From JAHIQC01 sp964565645 (GTDB lineage Bacteria > Actinomycetota > Coriobacteriia > Anaerosomatales > JAHIQC01): a stretch of DNA of 64,000 nt. Where the stretch lies: positions 62,001-126,000 of the forward strand of contig CAZMFQ010000001.1 of assembly GCA_964565645.1 (NCBI GenBank). Direction: 5' to 3'. Position numbers and translations under genes: made by a program. Numbering within the stretch: the stretch's first letter is position 1; the number at the start of each line of letters is the position of its first letter. The notes below the pieces were generated by a model that did no database searches, was not told the DNA's origin, and saw nothing but the letters and a program-made list of their open reading frames with translations. This document shows, piece by piece, positions 25,839-34,212 of the stretch.

Positions 25839-25960
25839 CCGCTCTCGCGGGACCATGGTGGGGAAACGGTCCATGGTTGATAGCCACAGGGTGGCGAGAA
25901 CCCGCTGGACTTGATCAAGGAAGCCCCGGCGCCGTGTATTCGACGGCCGGGGCTTTCCCT
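25839..25960 (+). ncRNA. Putative freestanding structured small RNA (about 120 nt)
   Basis: This stretch occupies most of the 316-bp gap 25692-26007. It has a promoter at 25804-25832 and a strong terminator at its end. In order it holds hairpin CCCGC-TCTC-GCGGG (25838-25851), hairpin ACCATGG/CCATGGT with a 12-base purine-rich loop (25852-25877), hairpin GCCAC-AGG-GTGGC (25883-25895), the palindrome CTTGATCAAG, and the terminator. It does not match 6S, SRP, tmRNA or RNase P as far as I can tell, and no gene lies downstream on this strand, so a riboswitch is unlikely. It could be a regulatory RNA. The rest of the gap (25692-25803 and 25961-26007) shows nothing. Confidence 0.5.
25921..25955. terminator. 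Intrinsic terminator, usable on both strands
   Basis: Ten-bp stem AAGCCCCGGC/GCCGGGGCTT with a 15-base loop, followed on the plus strand by TTCCCTTT. It closes the putative RNA on the plus strand and lies 53 bp after the ribH stop on the minus strand, where the A-rich side also gives a T run. Confidence 0.8.
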
Positions 25961-26007
25961 TTCACCAAACGGCTCCGAGCGTGGATGCGTCGCACCCGGA
26001 TCGGTTC

Positions 26008-26469
26008 CTAGAGCGCCTTCACAAGGTTCGCCATCTCGATGGCAGCCATGGCCGCATCCCAGCCCTTGTTCCCCGCCTTGGTCCCCGCCCGCTCGACAGC
26101 CTGCTCGATCGAGTCGGCGGTGATGATGCCGAACATGACCGGCACGCCGGAGTCGAGAGACGCCTTTGCGATGCCCTTGCTGGCCTCCGCTGAGACGAAC
26201 TCGAAGTGCGGCGTACCGCCGCGGATGATCACGCCGAGCGCGATGATCGCGTCGTAGCGGCCTGAATCGGCCATCTTCTTTGCCACGAGCGGAATCTCGA
26301 ACGCACCCGGGACCCAGGCCACGTCGACGTCATCGGAGGACACGCCGTGCCGGGTGAGGGCATCGAGCGCTCCACCATGCAACCGGGTGCTCAGCAGTTC
26401 ATTGAAGCGGCTTATGACGATACCGATCTTCAGGCCGCTCCCGATCAGGTTGCCTTCGAATGTGCTCAT
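26008..26469 (-). CDS. ribH: 6,7-dimethyl-8-ribityllumazine synthase
   Basis: 153 residues from ATG 26469, overlapping the ribBA stop by 4 bp. Landmarks: IGIVISRFNELLSTRLHGGALDAL, the phosphate/substrate loop WVPGAFEIPLVAKKM, GVIIRGGTPHFEFVSAEASKGI with the catalytic His, and FGIITADSIEQAVERAGTKAGNKGWDAA. It condenses the dihydroxybutanone phosphate from RibB with the ribitylaminopyrimidine. Last gene of the riboflavin operon. Confidence 0.97.
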   Translation of the reverse strand: MSTFEGNLIGSGLKIGIVISRFNELLSTRLHGGALDALTRHGVSSDDVDVAWVPGAFEIPLVAKKMADSGRYDAIIALGVIIRGGTPHFEFVSAEASKGIAKASLDSGVPVMFGIITADSIEQAVERAGTKAGNKGWDAAMAAIEMANLVKAL

Positions 26470-27716
26470 GGTCTCTCCTCCGTGGTCTCGACGCCGTCCA
26501 GCACGAGCCGGTGCGCCATCTTGTCCTTCTTCGTTCTCAGGTACTCGATGTTCTGGGGGCACGCCGGCACCTCGAGCGGAACCTGCTCGCTCACCGTGAG
26601 CCCGTAAGCCTCAAGGCCGACGATCTTGGTGGGATTGTTGGTCAGCAGCCGCATGCTCGACAGACCCAGATCGGCGAGGATCTGAGCACCGATGCCGTAA
26701 TCGCGCAGATCGGGTGCGAACCCGAGCGCGACGTTCGCCTCGACGGTGTCGGCGCCCTGTTCCTGGAGTTCATAGGCCTTGAGCTTGTTCGCCAGCCCGA
26801 TGCCGCGTCCTTCATGGCCGACGATGTAGAGGACGACGCCCTCGCCCTGGGCCTGGACGCGACGCATGGCCTCCTCGAGCTGCGCGCCGCAATCGCAGCG
26901 CAGCGAATGGAAGACATCGCCGGTGAGACACTCGGAGTGCACCCGGACCAAGACATCCTGCTTACCGGCGACGTCGCCGGCCACGAGAGCCATGTGAGTG
27001 GCGCCATCGACCTTGGACGTGTAGCCGTGCGCGACGAACTCGCCGAAGAGGGTGGGCATCCGGACCGTCGACGTCCGCTCGACCAGGATCTCGTTGCGCC
27101 TGCGGTAGCGGATGAGGTCGGCAACGGTGATCATCTTGAGACCGAATCTGGCCGCGACCTGCTCGAGCTGCGGACGACGCGCCATCGTCCCGTCCTCGTT
27201 CATGATCTCGCAGATCACTCCCGCAGGATACAGTCCGGCGAGGCGCGCAAGATCGACGGCCGCCTCGGTGTGGCCGGCCCGCTCCAACACCCCGCCGGGC
27301 CGTGCGCGCAGCGGGAACACGTGGCCCGGCTGCGAGATGTCCTCGGGACGGCTCGCAGGGTCGATCGCGGCGAGCACGGTCGTCGCCCGGTCCTCGGCGG
27401 ATATGCCCGTCGAGATGCGGCCCTTGGCCCCTATGGATACATGGAAGGCGGTCCCCTGTTCCGAGGTGTTGTGGCCCGTCATCGGGGGTATGTGCAGTTC
27501 TTCGAGTCGCTCAGCGGTCATCGGCATGCATATCAGACCGCGACCGTTGGTCGCCATGAAGTTGATCGCCGCAGCATCGACCTTCTCCGCGGCCATGACG
27601 AGGTCGCCCTCGTTCTCGCGATCCTCGTCATCGACGACCACGAGCATGCGACCGGCTGCTATCTCGGCGATCGCCTCATCGATCGTGGCGAAGGTGGTGT
27701 CCGCCTGCGCGCTCAC
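26466..27716 (-). CDS. ribBA: Bifunctional DHBP synthase / GTP cyclohydrolase II
   Basis: 416 residues from GTG 27716 (VSAQADTTFATIDEAIAEIAAG), 4 bases after the ribE stop. N-terminal RibB: VVVDDEDRENEGDLVMAAEKV, GLICMPMT, ISAEDRATTV, PGHVFPLRARPGGVLERAGHTEAAVDL. C-terminal RibA: VRVHSECLTGDVFHSLRCDCGAQL with the zinc cysteines, GRGIGLANKLKAYELQ, and LLTNNPTKI. It supplies both precursors of lumazine from ribulose 5-phosphate and GTP. Both halves look intact. Confidence 0.96.
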   Translation of the reverse strand: MSAQADTTFATIDEAIAEIAAGRMLVVVDDEDRENEGDLVMAAEKVDAAAINFMATNGRGLICMPMTAERLEELHIPPMTGHNTSEQGTAFHVSIGAKGRISTGISAEDRATTVLAAIDPASRPEDISQPGHVFPLRARPGGVLERAGHTEAAVDLARLAGLYPAGVICEIMNEDGTMARRPQLEQVAARFGLKMITVADLIRYRRRNEILVERTSTVRMPTLFGEFVAHGYTSKVDGATHMALVAGDVAGKQDVLVRVHSECLTGDVFHSLRCDCGAQLEEAMRRVQAQGEGVVLYIVGHEGRGIGLANKLKAYELQEQGADTVEANVALGFAPDLRDYGIGAQILADLGLSSMRLLTNNPTKIVGLEAYGLTVSEQVPLEVPACPQNIEYLRTKKDKMAHRLVLDGVETTEERP

Positions 27717-27720
27717 ACGC

Positions 27721-28392
27721 TCACCGTCCGTCCGCGAACTCGCGGAGCAGGTCCGAGAGCCCCCTGCGGGGAGCGCCTTTGGCGCCTTCGTCCTCGACAC
27801 CCATGTACTGACCGACGAACCGGCGTACGTACTTGGCCATGGTGTCCACTTCGATGTTCACGTCCGAGCCGATCGCCTTGTCCTTGAGTGTCGTGGACTC
27901 CTCGGTATGCGGTATCACGGCGGCCGCGAAACTGTCGTCTCTGATGTCGGCGACGGTCAGCGAGATGCCGTCGATGGCGACAGACCCCTTCGGCACGATG
28001 AACTCCATGAGCGCCTCGGGGACCTGGAACTGGTAGATCGTCGAGTTGCCGGCCGCCTGGCGCATCACGAGCCGCGCGACTCCGTCGATGTGGCCCGTGA
28101 CGAGGTGTCCGCCCAGTCTGTCGGACAGGCGGAGTGCGCGTTCGAGGTTCACCTTCGCGCCCTGCCTGAGGCCCCCGAGTGTGGTGCGGCTCGCTGTCTC
28201 CTCACTGACGTCGGCGATGAACGCACCTCGGATGAACTTGACGACGGTCAGGCATGCGCCGTCAACCGCGATGGAGTCACCGATGGCCATGTCGCGCCCG
28301 AACTCCGGCGCGTAGACCTCGAGGCGGATGCCGCCCGACGCACGCTCGACACGCGTGATGATGCCTTCGGACTCGATCAAACCGGTGAACAT
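27721..28392 (-). CDS. ribE: Riboflavin synthase, alpha subunit
   Basis: 223 residues; two lumazine-binding repeats, beginning MFTGLIESEGIITRVE and LGGHLVTGHIDGVARLV. Conserved segments include DSIAVDGACLTVV and GSVAIDGISLTVADI, and the first repeat keeps the C in GACLTV. It dismutates two lumazines to riboflavin. It lies 2 bp after ribD in the operon. Confidence 0.96.
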   Translation of the reverse strand: MFTGLIESEGIITRVERASGGIRLEVYAPEFGRDMAIGDSIAVDGACLTVVKFIRGAFIADVSEETASRTTLGGLRQGAKVNLERALRLSDRLGGHLVTGHIDGVARLVMRQAAGNSTIYQFQVPEALMEFIVPKGSVAIDGISLTVADIRDDSFAAAVIPHTEESTTLKDKAIGSDVNIEVDTMAKYVRRFVGQYMGVEDEGAKGAPRRGLSDLLREFADGR

Positions 28393-28394
28393 CT

Positions 28395-29546
28395 CTACTC
28401 CCTGTCAATCTCCGGACGCGCGCTGGCGTCGACTGCCGATAGCGGTCTCCATACGGTGACCGCGTCATCCCCGATCACTCCTGCCTCCACAGCCATCATC
28501 CTGCGTTCAAGCTGAGCGCTCACGGCATCGTCTGGGCCCCCGGGTGGATCGAACAGCGCAGGCGCTCCCGTCCCGAAGACCCCACCGGCATGCACGAGTG
28601 TGAGCTCGTCGATCAGGCCGGAGTCCCAAAGGGCGGTGAACAAACCGGGCCCGGCTTCGACCAGTACCCTCCTGATGCCCAGGGTGTCCAAAGCAGCGAA
28701 CGCGGATGTCAGTCCGGCCGCGGGTTCCCCCTCGATATCGTATCGCACGAAGCTGACCCCGGCTGGTACCTGAGCGGACGCCGGAGCCAGTGCGAACGTC
28801 TCGCCGAGACCATCATGGAACAAGCCGACATCCGGCACCGCGGTACGCGCAAGTACGATACGAACCGGTTGGTGCTGTGCCGGCGCGCCCGTCTCGAGAT
28901 CGCGGACCGTCAGCGCCGGGTCGTCGATGCGCGCGGTCGCAGCGCCCACCATCACGGCATCCGCGGCCGAGCGCAGACGCATGGTAAGAGCAAGCGATTC
29001 GGGGCCGCTGACCCGGGATCTCACACCGGCACGTGCGGTGGGACGCGCGTCGAGGGACAGTGCGGTCTTCACGTGCACGTAGGGCCGAGCGCGCCGCAGA
29101 TGATGCAACCAGGCTTCGTTCTGTTCCAGGAAGGGCGCACGATCCTCGGCGAAGCGGACCTCGATCCCCGCTGCGCGCAGCTCCTTGGCGCCGCCGGAGG
29201 CTTGTGAGCTCGGATCCGGCATGCCGATCACGACGGAAGCGACATCGGCGTCAATCAACGCCTCCGAGCACGGCGGGGTGCGTCCGTAGTGGGTACAGGG
29301 CTCGAGGGTCACATAGGCGGTCGCTCCACGCGCGGAGTCGCCCGCATCAGAGAGTGCGACAACCTCGGCGTGCGGACCGCCGGCCTTGGCATGGAAGCCC
29401 TCACCGACGACGCGATCCCGACGGACGATCACGCACCCGACCATGGGATTGGGAGACGTCGTGCCCCGTCCGCGCTCCGCGAGTTCATAGGCGCGCGCAA
29501 GGAACGGGTCCTCGATACGCGCAGCGACATCGGTGAACAGACGCAT
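28395..29546 (-). CDS. ribD: Bifunctional diaminohydroxyphosphoribosylaminopyrimidine deaminase / reductase
   Basis: 383 residues from ATG 29546 (MRLFTDVAARIEDPFL); an upstream ATG would overlap the riboswitch. Deaminase zinc motif: GGPHAEVVAL and TLEPCTHYGRTPPCSEALI. The reductase domain starts near YVHVKTALSLDARPTARAG and ends with GIRRVLVEAGPGLFTALWDSGLIDEL. First gene of the operon, with an FMN riboswitch in its leader. Confidence 0.95.
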   Translation of the reverse strand: MRLFTDVAARIEDPFLARAYELAERGRGTTSPNPMVGCVIVRRDRVVGEGFHAKAGGPHAEVVALSDAGDSARGATAYVTLEPCTHYGRTPPCSEALIDADVASVVIGMPDPSSQASGGAKELRAAGIEVRFAEDRAPFLEQNEAWLHHLRRARPYVHVKTALSLDARPTARAGVRSRVSGPESLALTMRLRSAADAVMVGAATARIDDPALTVRDLETGAPAQHQPVRIVLARTAVPDVGLFHDGLGETFALAPASAQVPAGVSFVRYDIEGEPAAGLTSAFAALDTLGIRRVLVEAGPGLFTALWDSGLIDELTLVHAGGVFGTGAPALFDPPGGPDDAVSAQLERRMMAVEAGVIGDDAVTVWRPLSAVDASARPEIDRE

Positions 29547-29563
29547 GGTCTGTATCGACCTTC

Positions 29564-29672
29564 CTTCTCCCATCCGGACTATACCGTCGGCTCCGGAATC
29601 TCACCGGATCGGCCCCTTTCGGGGTTCGCGGGCTTTCACCGCCGGTGGGGAATCTCACCCCGCCCTGAAGAA
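29564..29672 (-). promoter_or_regulatory. FMN riboswitch (RFN element)
   Basis: The minus strand carries the conserved RFN blocks in order: TTCTTCAGGGCGGGGTGAG, ATTCCCCACCGGCGGTGA, AGCCCGCGAACCCC, GATCCGGTGAGATTCCGGAG, CCGACGGTATAGTCCGGATG and GGAGAAGG. It ends 18 bases before the ribD ATG, so it can act on translation initiation as well as transcription. FMN binding would repress ribD-ribE-ribBA-ribH. Confidence 0.96.
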
Positions 29673-29684
29673 AGTGCAGGCAGA

Positions 29685-29693
29685 AGCATAGCA
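29685..29693 (-). promoter_or_regulatory. Extended -10 promoter of the riboflavin operon
   Basis: TGCTATGCT on the minus strand (TGN plus TATGCT), whose predicted start is about 6 bases before the riboswitch. No clear -35 box, as is usual for extended -10 promoters. Confidence 0.5.
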
Positions 29694-29743
29694 CACAGTG
29701 CCGGCTGGTGGCGGGACCCCGCATACAAGCGTGACTCTCAGCG

Positions 29744-31411
29744 CTACTCGTCCCGCCTGCGACGCCAGCGCCGGAACACGATGGAGAGGAAGAACGTGAA
29801 GCCGACCCCCGCGGAGCATACGAGCGTGAACGCTGCGATCGCACGCAACCACCACGGCAGTGGGGTTCCCGCGAGCAACCACGAGAACCCGAGCACGAAC
29901 GCCGAGACGACGAGCGCGAACGCCAGCCGGTCCGCGGCCTCTTCAAGGCGTGCCATCAGCGGGTCGAACCCGCTCGGACGCACCGTCATTCGCAGATCGC
30001 CGTCCGCGACGCGCTTGAGCGCCCTTGTGGCCGTATCCGGGAGTCGTTGGAGCGCCTTCATGGACCTTCTGAACGAGCCGAGGAACCCGGCCGTCAGCGT
30101 GGTCGGACTGACCTGCTCCTCGATGATCCTGCGCGCGAAGGGACTCACCGACTCGACGAAGTGGAAACTCGGGTCTATCGCTGTGCCCAGGCCCTGAATG
30201 GTGGCGAGGGTGGTCAACAGGAGGGCGAACTCGGAGTCCAGCGTCAGTCCCCTTCGGCCGATCAGCGACATCACCTCGACCACGAGCTGTCGCGTGTCCA
30301 CCTCGTGCAGGCGAAGATCATAGTACTTGTCAATGAGTTTGCCGACGTCGCGCTTGAGTCCGATGGCGTCGACATCGGCGTTACTGCGGCTGACTTCGAG
30401 CAGGATGTCCCCGGCGAGCTCGGAGTCCTTCTCGACGATCGCTGCGAGCAACTCCCCGACCTGGGTCTTGGCCTCACGCGTGAGATGCCCGGCCCGACCG
30501 AAGTCAGTGAAAGCCACCCTGCCGTCATCCATGGCGAACAGATTGCCGGGGTGCGGGTCCGCATGGTAGAAGCCGTGGATGAATATCTGCTCGTAGTAGC
30601 AGGTGATCCCACGGCGTGCGATCTCGACCCGGTCCATCCCGGCCTCATCGATCGCATCAAGCCTGTTGAAGGGGATGCCGGTCACCCGCTCAAGCGTCAG
30701 GACCGAGGGCGCCGTGAACTCCCAGTAGACCCGCGGGAAGAACACCGTCGGGTCCTCGGCGAACATGATACGCAGCCGCTCGGCGTTCTCGGCCTCATTG
30801 AGGTAATCGCACTCCATACGCAGGACGCGCGCGAACTCGTCCACCAGTCCGACGACGTCGTAGCGACGACCCAGGTCCGTCCGCCCATGAATGCGACGTG
30901 CCTGGGTTCGCAGGATGTCCAGGTCCGCTTCAATGGTCGCACGGATATCGGGGCGCTGGACCTTGACCGCGACTTCGGTGCCGTCGTGAAGGACTGCCAG
31001 ATGTACCTGACCGATGCTCGCGGCGGCAGCCGGCACATCGTCGATCTCCAGGAACAACTCCTCGAGCGGCCGGTCGAAGGCGGCCTCGATTGTGGCTTTC
31101 GCCTCAACGAAGTCAAAGGGTTCCATCTCATCTTGGAGTCTGGCGAGTTCGTCAGCATAGGATCCGGGAATGAGATCGCGCCGCACGGAGAGCATCTGCC
31201 CGATCTTTGCGAAGGTGGGTCCCAATCGCTCGACGGTGCGCCTGACACGTTGCTCGGGTGTCAGACCGTCATCCCGCTGCGGGATCCTCTCGCCTGCGAG
31301 CGGGCGTCTCGGGGCCTTGAGTCCGAATTGACCCAAGACGCTGCCAAAGCCTTCCTCGGCCAATACGCCGACGATACGCCGATATCGCTGTGTTCGAGAG
31401 ATCGAGTTCAA
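29744..31411 (-). CDS. ABC1/AarF (UbiB-type) atypical kinase family protein
   Basis: 555 residues from a TTG at 31411 that has AAGGG six bases upstream. Family signatures: KIGQ in FAKIGQMLSVRRDLIP, the alanine-rich nucleotide loop AAAASIGQVH, VAVKVQRPDI, CDYLNEAENAERL, HADPHPGNLF and FTDFGRAG. The C-terminus has two membrane helices (LAFALVVSAFVLGFSWLLAG and AIAAFTLVCSAGVGFTFFL). In other bacteria UbiB supports ubiquinone synthesis; this organism shows no ubiquinone genes here, so a role in menaquinone or lipid handling is only a guess. Confidence 0.9.
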   Translation of the reverse strand: MNSISRTQRYRRIVGVLAEEGFGSVLGQFGLKAPRRPLAGERIPQRDDGLTPEQRVRRTVERLGPTFAKIGQMLSVRRDLIPGSYADELARLQDEMEPFDFVEAKATIEAAFDRPLEELFLEIDDVPAAAASIGQVHLAVLHDGTEVAVKVQRPDIRATIEADLDILRTQARRIHGRTDLGRRYDVVGLVDEFARVLRMECDYLNEAENAERLRIMFAEDPTVFFPRVYWEFTAPSVLTLERVTGIPFNRLDAIDEAGMDRVEIARRGITCYYEQIFIHGFYHADPHPGNLFAMDDGRVAFTDFGRAGHLTREAKTQVGELLAAIVEKDSELAGDILLEVSRSNADVDAIGLKRDVGKLIDKYYDLRLHEVDTRQLVVEVMSLIGRRGLTLDSEFALLLTTLATIQGLGTAIDPSFHFVESVSPFARRIIEEQVSPTTLTAGFLGSFRRSMKALQRLPDTATRALKRVADGDLRMTVRPSGFDPLMARLEEAADRLAFALVVSAFVLGFSWLLAGTPLPWWLRAIAAFTLVCSAGVGFTFFLSIVFRRWRRRRDE

Positions 31412-31534
31412 GTGCTGCCCTTCGACCGTGTCGCGGACCTCTTCACATGTATATCTCCCCCATCACGTGGCGCAGACCCCTGTCCTGAGTGATAGTCTGT
31501 TCGGGTCACACCACCGACCAGAGGTCATCGGAAC

Positions 31535-33757
31535 ATGCGAACCAGGTTGATCGTGATTGCCCTCGCCCTTCTCGGGCTCCTGTCTCTACCTGCGGTAGCC
31601 AACGCCGCATACGTCGACTTCTTCGTCTGGAACGCCACCCAGGAGTCGATCCTGTCGGAGATGACCACACATCCCGCGGCCATCGAAGTCGACGGGATCA
31701 TCTACATCGCCTACCAGTCTCAGACCTTCGACTCCTACATCGTGTCGTGGGATTCGACCACTGACGAGTGGGACGGTCCCTATCGTATCGGCATCTCCAC
31801 GATCGGTGCCGACGCGCACGGCGCCCCCGCGCTCTTCGTCGATGACACAGGCCGCATCCACGCTCTGTTCGGTGCGCACAACAGCCCCCTCAAGCATTCT
31901 CAGACAAGGCTGCCCGGAAGCATCCGCTCGTGGGAGGCCCTGGCCGACGTGGCCCCGCAGGCCACCTACCCCCAGATCAGCCGCATGAGCGACGGCAGGA
32001 TGGTCTTGTTCAACAGGTCATCCCTGGCCAACTGGGTCATCCGGGAATCCGAGCCTGATGAGACCACGTTCGGCAGCGAGCAGATCGTGCTCGCCGGAGA
32101 GTCGGACGCTTGGTGGTATGCCAACTCGCGTCTGATCGACGACAAGCTCCTCGTCGCCTTCGCGCGCGTCGATCCCTACGAGTACCGGACCGGGGACTTC
32201 TCTCGGCACGACATCTTCTTCGCCCAAAGACTGCCTGACGGAACATGGACGAATGCGGCGGGTGCACCGCTGGAGACTCCGCTCACCCGCGAGTCGGCGG
32301 AAGCCTCGTGCGTCGTGTTCGACTCAGGCTACGGATTGACCAACGAGGTCACCGGCGGCGCCGATACGAGCGGGACGCCGTGCGCGATGTATGTCACCGG
32401 ACGGACTTCGGGGGCAGATCGCTTCACATGGAAGTTCGACCGATGGGATGGAACCCAGTGGCGCTCGGCAGAGGTGACGACCACGGACCATCACTTCGAC
32501 TCGGGCAGTTTCAGATCCTTGGGACCGGGCAGGTTCGAGGCGGTCCTGGTCGCCGGTAGCAGCAACGCCAACCTCTCCCCCGCCGGTGATATGCGCGGTC
32601 GAGGAGGAACCATCTACAGATTCACCTCTGAGGACTCCGGAGCAACGTGGAGCGTGGCCGACGATTCGGTGTCACCGACAGAGCCCGGCTCCTACTTCAG
32701 CAACCCGGTCTTCGTCGACGGCGGATCGACCGGTGCGTCGCGTGTCGTCTTCACCGATTGGTCCAACGACATCACGGACCACTTCCGGCGACTCTTCCTG
32801 TGGAGCGATGGCAGTCTGGTTCCCAGGGAGGTGACGCCCGGGATCACCCGCCTTCCCGGAGCCAACCGGGTCGCCACTGCAGTGAGCATCTCCAGAGAGG
32901 CGTTCCCCATGTCGGCGAGCACCATAGTGCTGGCCACGGCAACCGACTTTCCCGACGCGCTCACCGGCGCACCACTGGCTGCGGCCGAGAGGGCCCCCTT
33001 GCTTCTGACCGCCCCGGACAGACTGTCTTCGGAAGTCTCCGAGGAGATCCGCAGGCTCCAGCCGACCACGGCCATCGTCCTTGGCGGCCATGCTGCCATC
33101 TCGGCGAACGTCGAGGACGACCTCAAGGCGTTGGGGATCCGTACGGTGGACCGCGTCTGGGGAGCAAGCAGATTCGAGACTGCTTTGGCCGTCTCGCGTC
33201 GGCTGTACGCAGGACCGAACTCCACGCATGTAGCAGCGGTAGTGTCCGGTCGCTCATGGCCCGATGCCTGTGTGACAGGACCTCTGGCGGCCGGATTGGC
33301 GTGCCCCATCATCCTTACTGATGGTAGCTCTCTGCCGTCGGCTTCCCGCCAGATAATCGACGAATGGCACATCTGGTCTACCATCGTCGTGGGTGGAGCA
33401 GGCGTGGTCCCCGATTCCGTCACGACCGTGTTGCCCTCGCCGATGAGGATCGGTGGTGCCAATCGGTTCGAGACGTCCGCAATGGTTGCGCGATACGCCT
33501 GCGAGGTCCAACTCCTTCCGCACCGCTTCGTCCTCGCCTCCGGACGGACATTCCCTGACGCTCTCGCATCCTCGACTCTGGCGGCCCGCATCCGGGGCCC
33601 CATCCTGCTCACGGACCCTCAGTCCCTGCCTGTCCCGGTGGCGGAGTACGTGGATGAGGTGGCCGACGAGGTCGTTTCCGCGTACGTGGCCGGGGGTACC
33701 AACGCCGTAAGCGACGCAACGATCGAGGACCTCGACCGGAGGCTCAACCCCAAGTAG
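31535..33757 (+). CDS. Secreted protein with beta-propeller-like domain and three cell-wall-binding repeats (CWB2)
   Basis: 740 residues. The signal peptide RLIVIALALLGLLSLPAVANA ends near residue 24. The middle (about 30-430) looks like a sialidase-type beta-propeller: repeated short blades such as DDTGRIHALFG and EDSGATWSVADD. The C-terminal ~310 residues hold three CWB2 repeats: RLPGANRVATAVSISREAF, RVWGASRFETALAVSRRLY and RIGGANRFETSAMVARYAC. Each is followed by a FPDAL/WPDA segment and an IVLGG/AYVAGG segment. CWB2 repeats attach proteins to secondary wall polymers. No catalytic residues of true sialidases can be confirmed. Confidence 0.85.
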   Translation: MRTRLIVIALALLGLLSLPAVANAAYVDFFVWNATQESILSEMTTHPAAIEVDGIIYIAYQSQTFDSYIVSWDSTTDEWDGPYRIGISTIGADAHGAPALFVDDTGRIHALFGAHNSPLKHSQTRLPGSIRSWEALADVAPQATYPQISRMSDGRMVLFNRSSLANWVIRESEPDETTFGSEQIVLAGESDAWWYANSRLIDDKLLVAFARVDPYEYRTGDFSRHDIFFAQRLPDGTWTNAAGAPLETPLTRESAEASCVVFDSGYGLTNEVTGGADTSGTPCAMYVTGRTSGADRFTWKFDRWDGTQWRSAEVTTTDHHFDSGSFRSLGPGRFEAVLVAGSSNANLSPAGDMRGRGGTIYRFTSEDSGATWSVADDSVSPTEPGSYFSNPVFVDGGSTGASRVVFTDWSNDITDHFRRLFLWSDGSLVPREVTPGITRLPGANRVATAVSISREAFPMSASTIVLATATDFPDALTGAPLAAAERAPLLLTAPDRLSSEVSEEIRRLQPTTAIVLGGHAAISANVEDDLKALGIRTVDRVWGASRFETALAVSRRLYAGPNSTHVAAVVSGRSWPDACVTGPLAAGLACPIILTDGSSLPSASRQIIDEWHIWSTIVVGGAGVVPDSVTTVLPSPMRIGGANRFETSAMVARYACEVQLLPHRFVLASGRTFPDALASSTLAARIRGPILLTDPQSLPVPVAEYVDEVADEVVSAYVAGGTNAVSDATIEDLDRRLNPK

Positions 33758-33782
33758 TCGCGGTCGTTAGGAGATGTTCGCC

Positions 33783-34142
33783 ATGTCAGCGTCCGGCTCG
33801 CGAGACGAACACGGGACGACAGGATCGGGGACGGTGCGGTCATTGCCACGCACCCGCATGGGCCGGGCGTCGATGTGGTTGGGAGCCTTCTTCGTGGTCG
33901 GCTTCGGGATCAACACCGTCGTCTTCATGCCGATCTCGCTCGCCTTCCCCGATGCGTCCTGGAGGATCTGGTTCCTTCCAGCATGGGGTATCGTGCTCAT
34001 GGCTTCGGGAGTCGCTGCGGCGATCACCGCGGTGCTTGCGATCGTGAAGTCCAAGGAGCGCTCCTGGGTCGTGTGGGCCACGCTCGCGCCTGGTGCGTTC
34101 GCGATCCTGTTCCTACTGGGAGAGTTCCTCCTCCCCCACTAG
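33783..34142 (+). CDS. Hypothetical membrane protein
   Basis: 119 residues from ATG 33783, nine bases after AGGAG; the ATG nine bases earlier sits too close to that site. A polar N-terminus of about 30 residues is followed by three hydrophobic helices: MWLGAFFVVGFGINTVVFM, WFLPAWGIVLMASGVAAAITAVLAIV and WVVWATLAPGAFAILFLLGEFLL. No family recognised. It follows the CWB2 gene by 25 bp and could be part of the same transcript. Confidence 0.65.
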   Translation: MSASGSRDEHGTTGSGTVRSLPRTRMGRASMWLGAFFVVGFGINTVVFMPISLAFPDASWRIWFLPAWGIVLMASGVAAAITAVLAIVKSKERSWVVWATLAPGAFAILFLLGEFLLPH

Positions 34143-34212
34143 GTCGAAAGACGCTTCTGGAATCGGCCAGCGGTTCGGCGCTGATCCGTATGTGGAGTAG
34201 TCGTGTCCGCGC

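Noticed and set aside
25880..25920. Fragment reminiscent of a TPP riboswitch (GAGA ... CTTGATC)
   Set aside because: The order and spacing of TPP consensus blocks are wrong, and no thiamine gene lies downstream.
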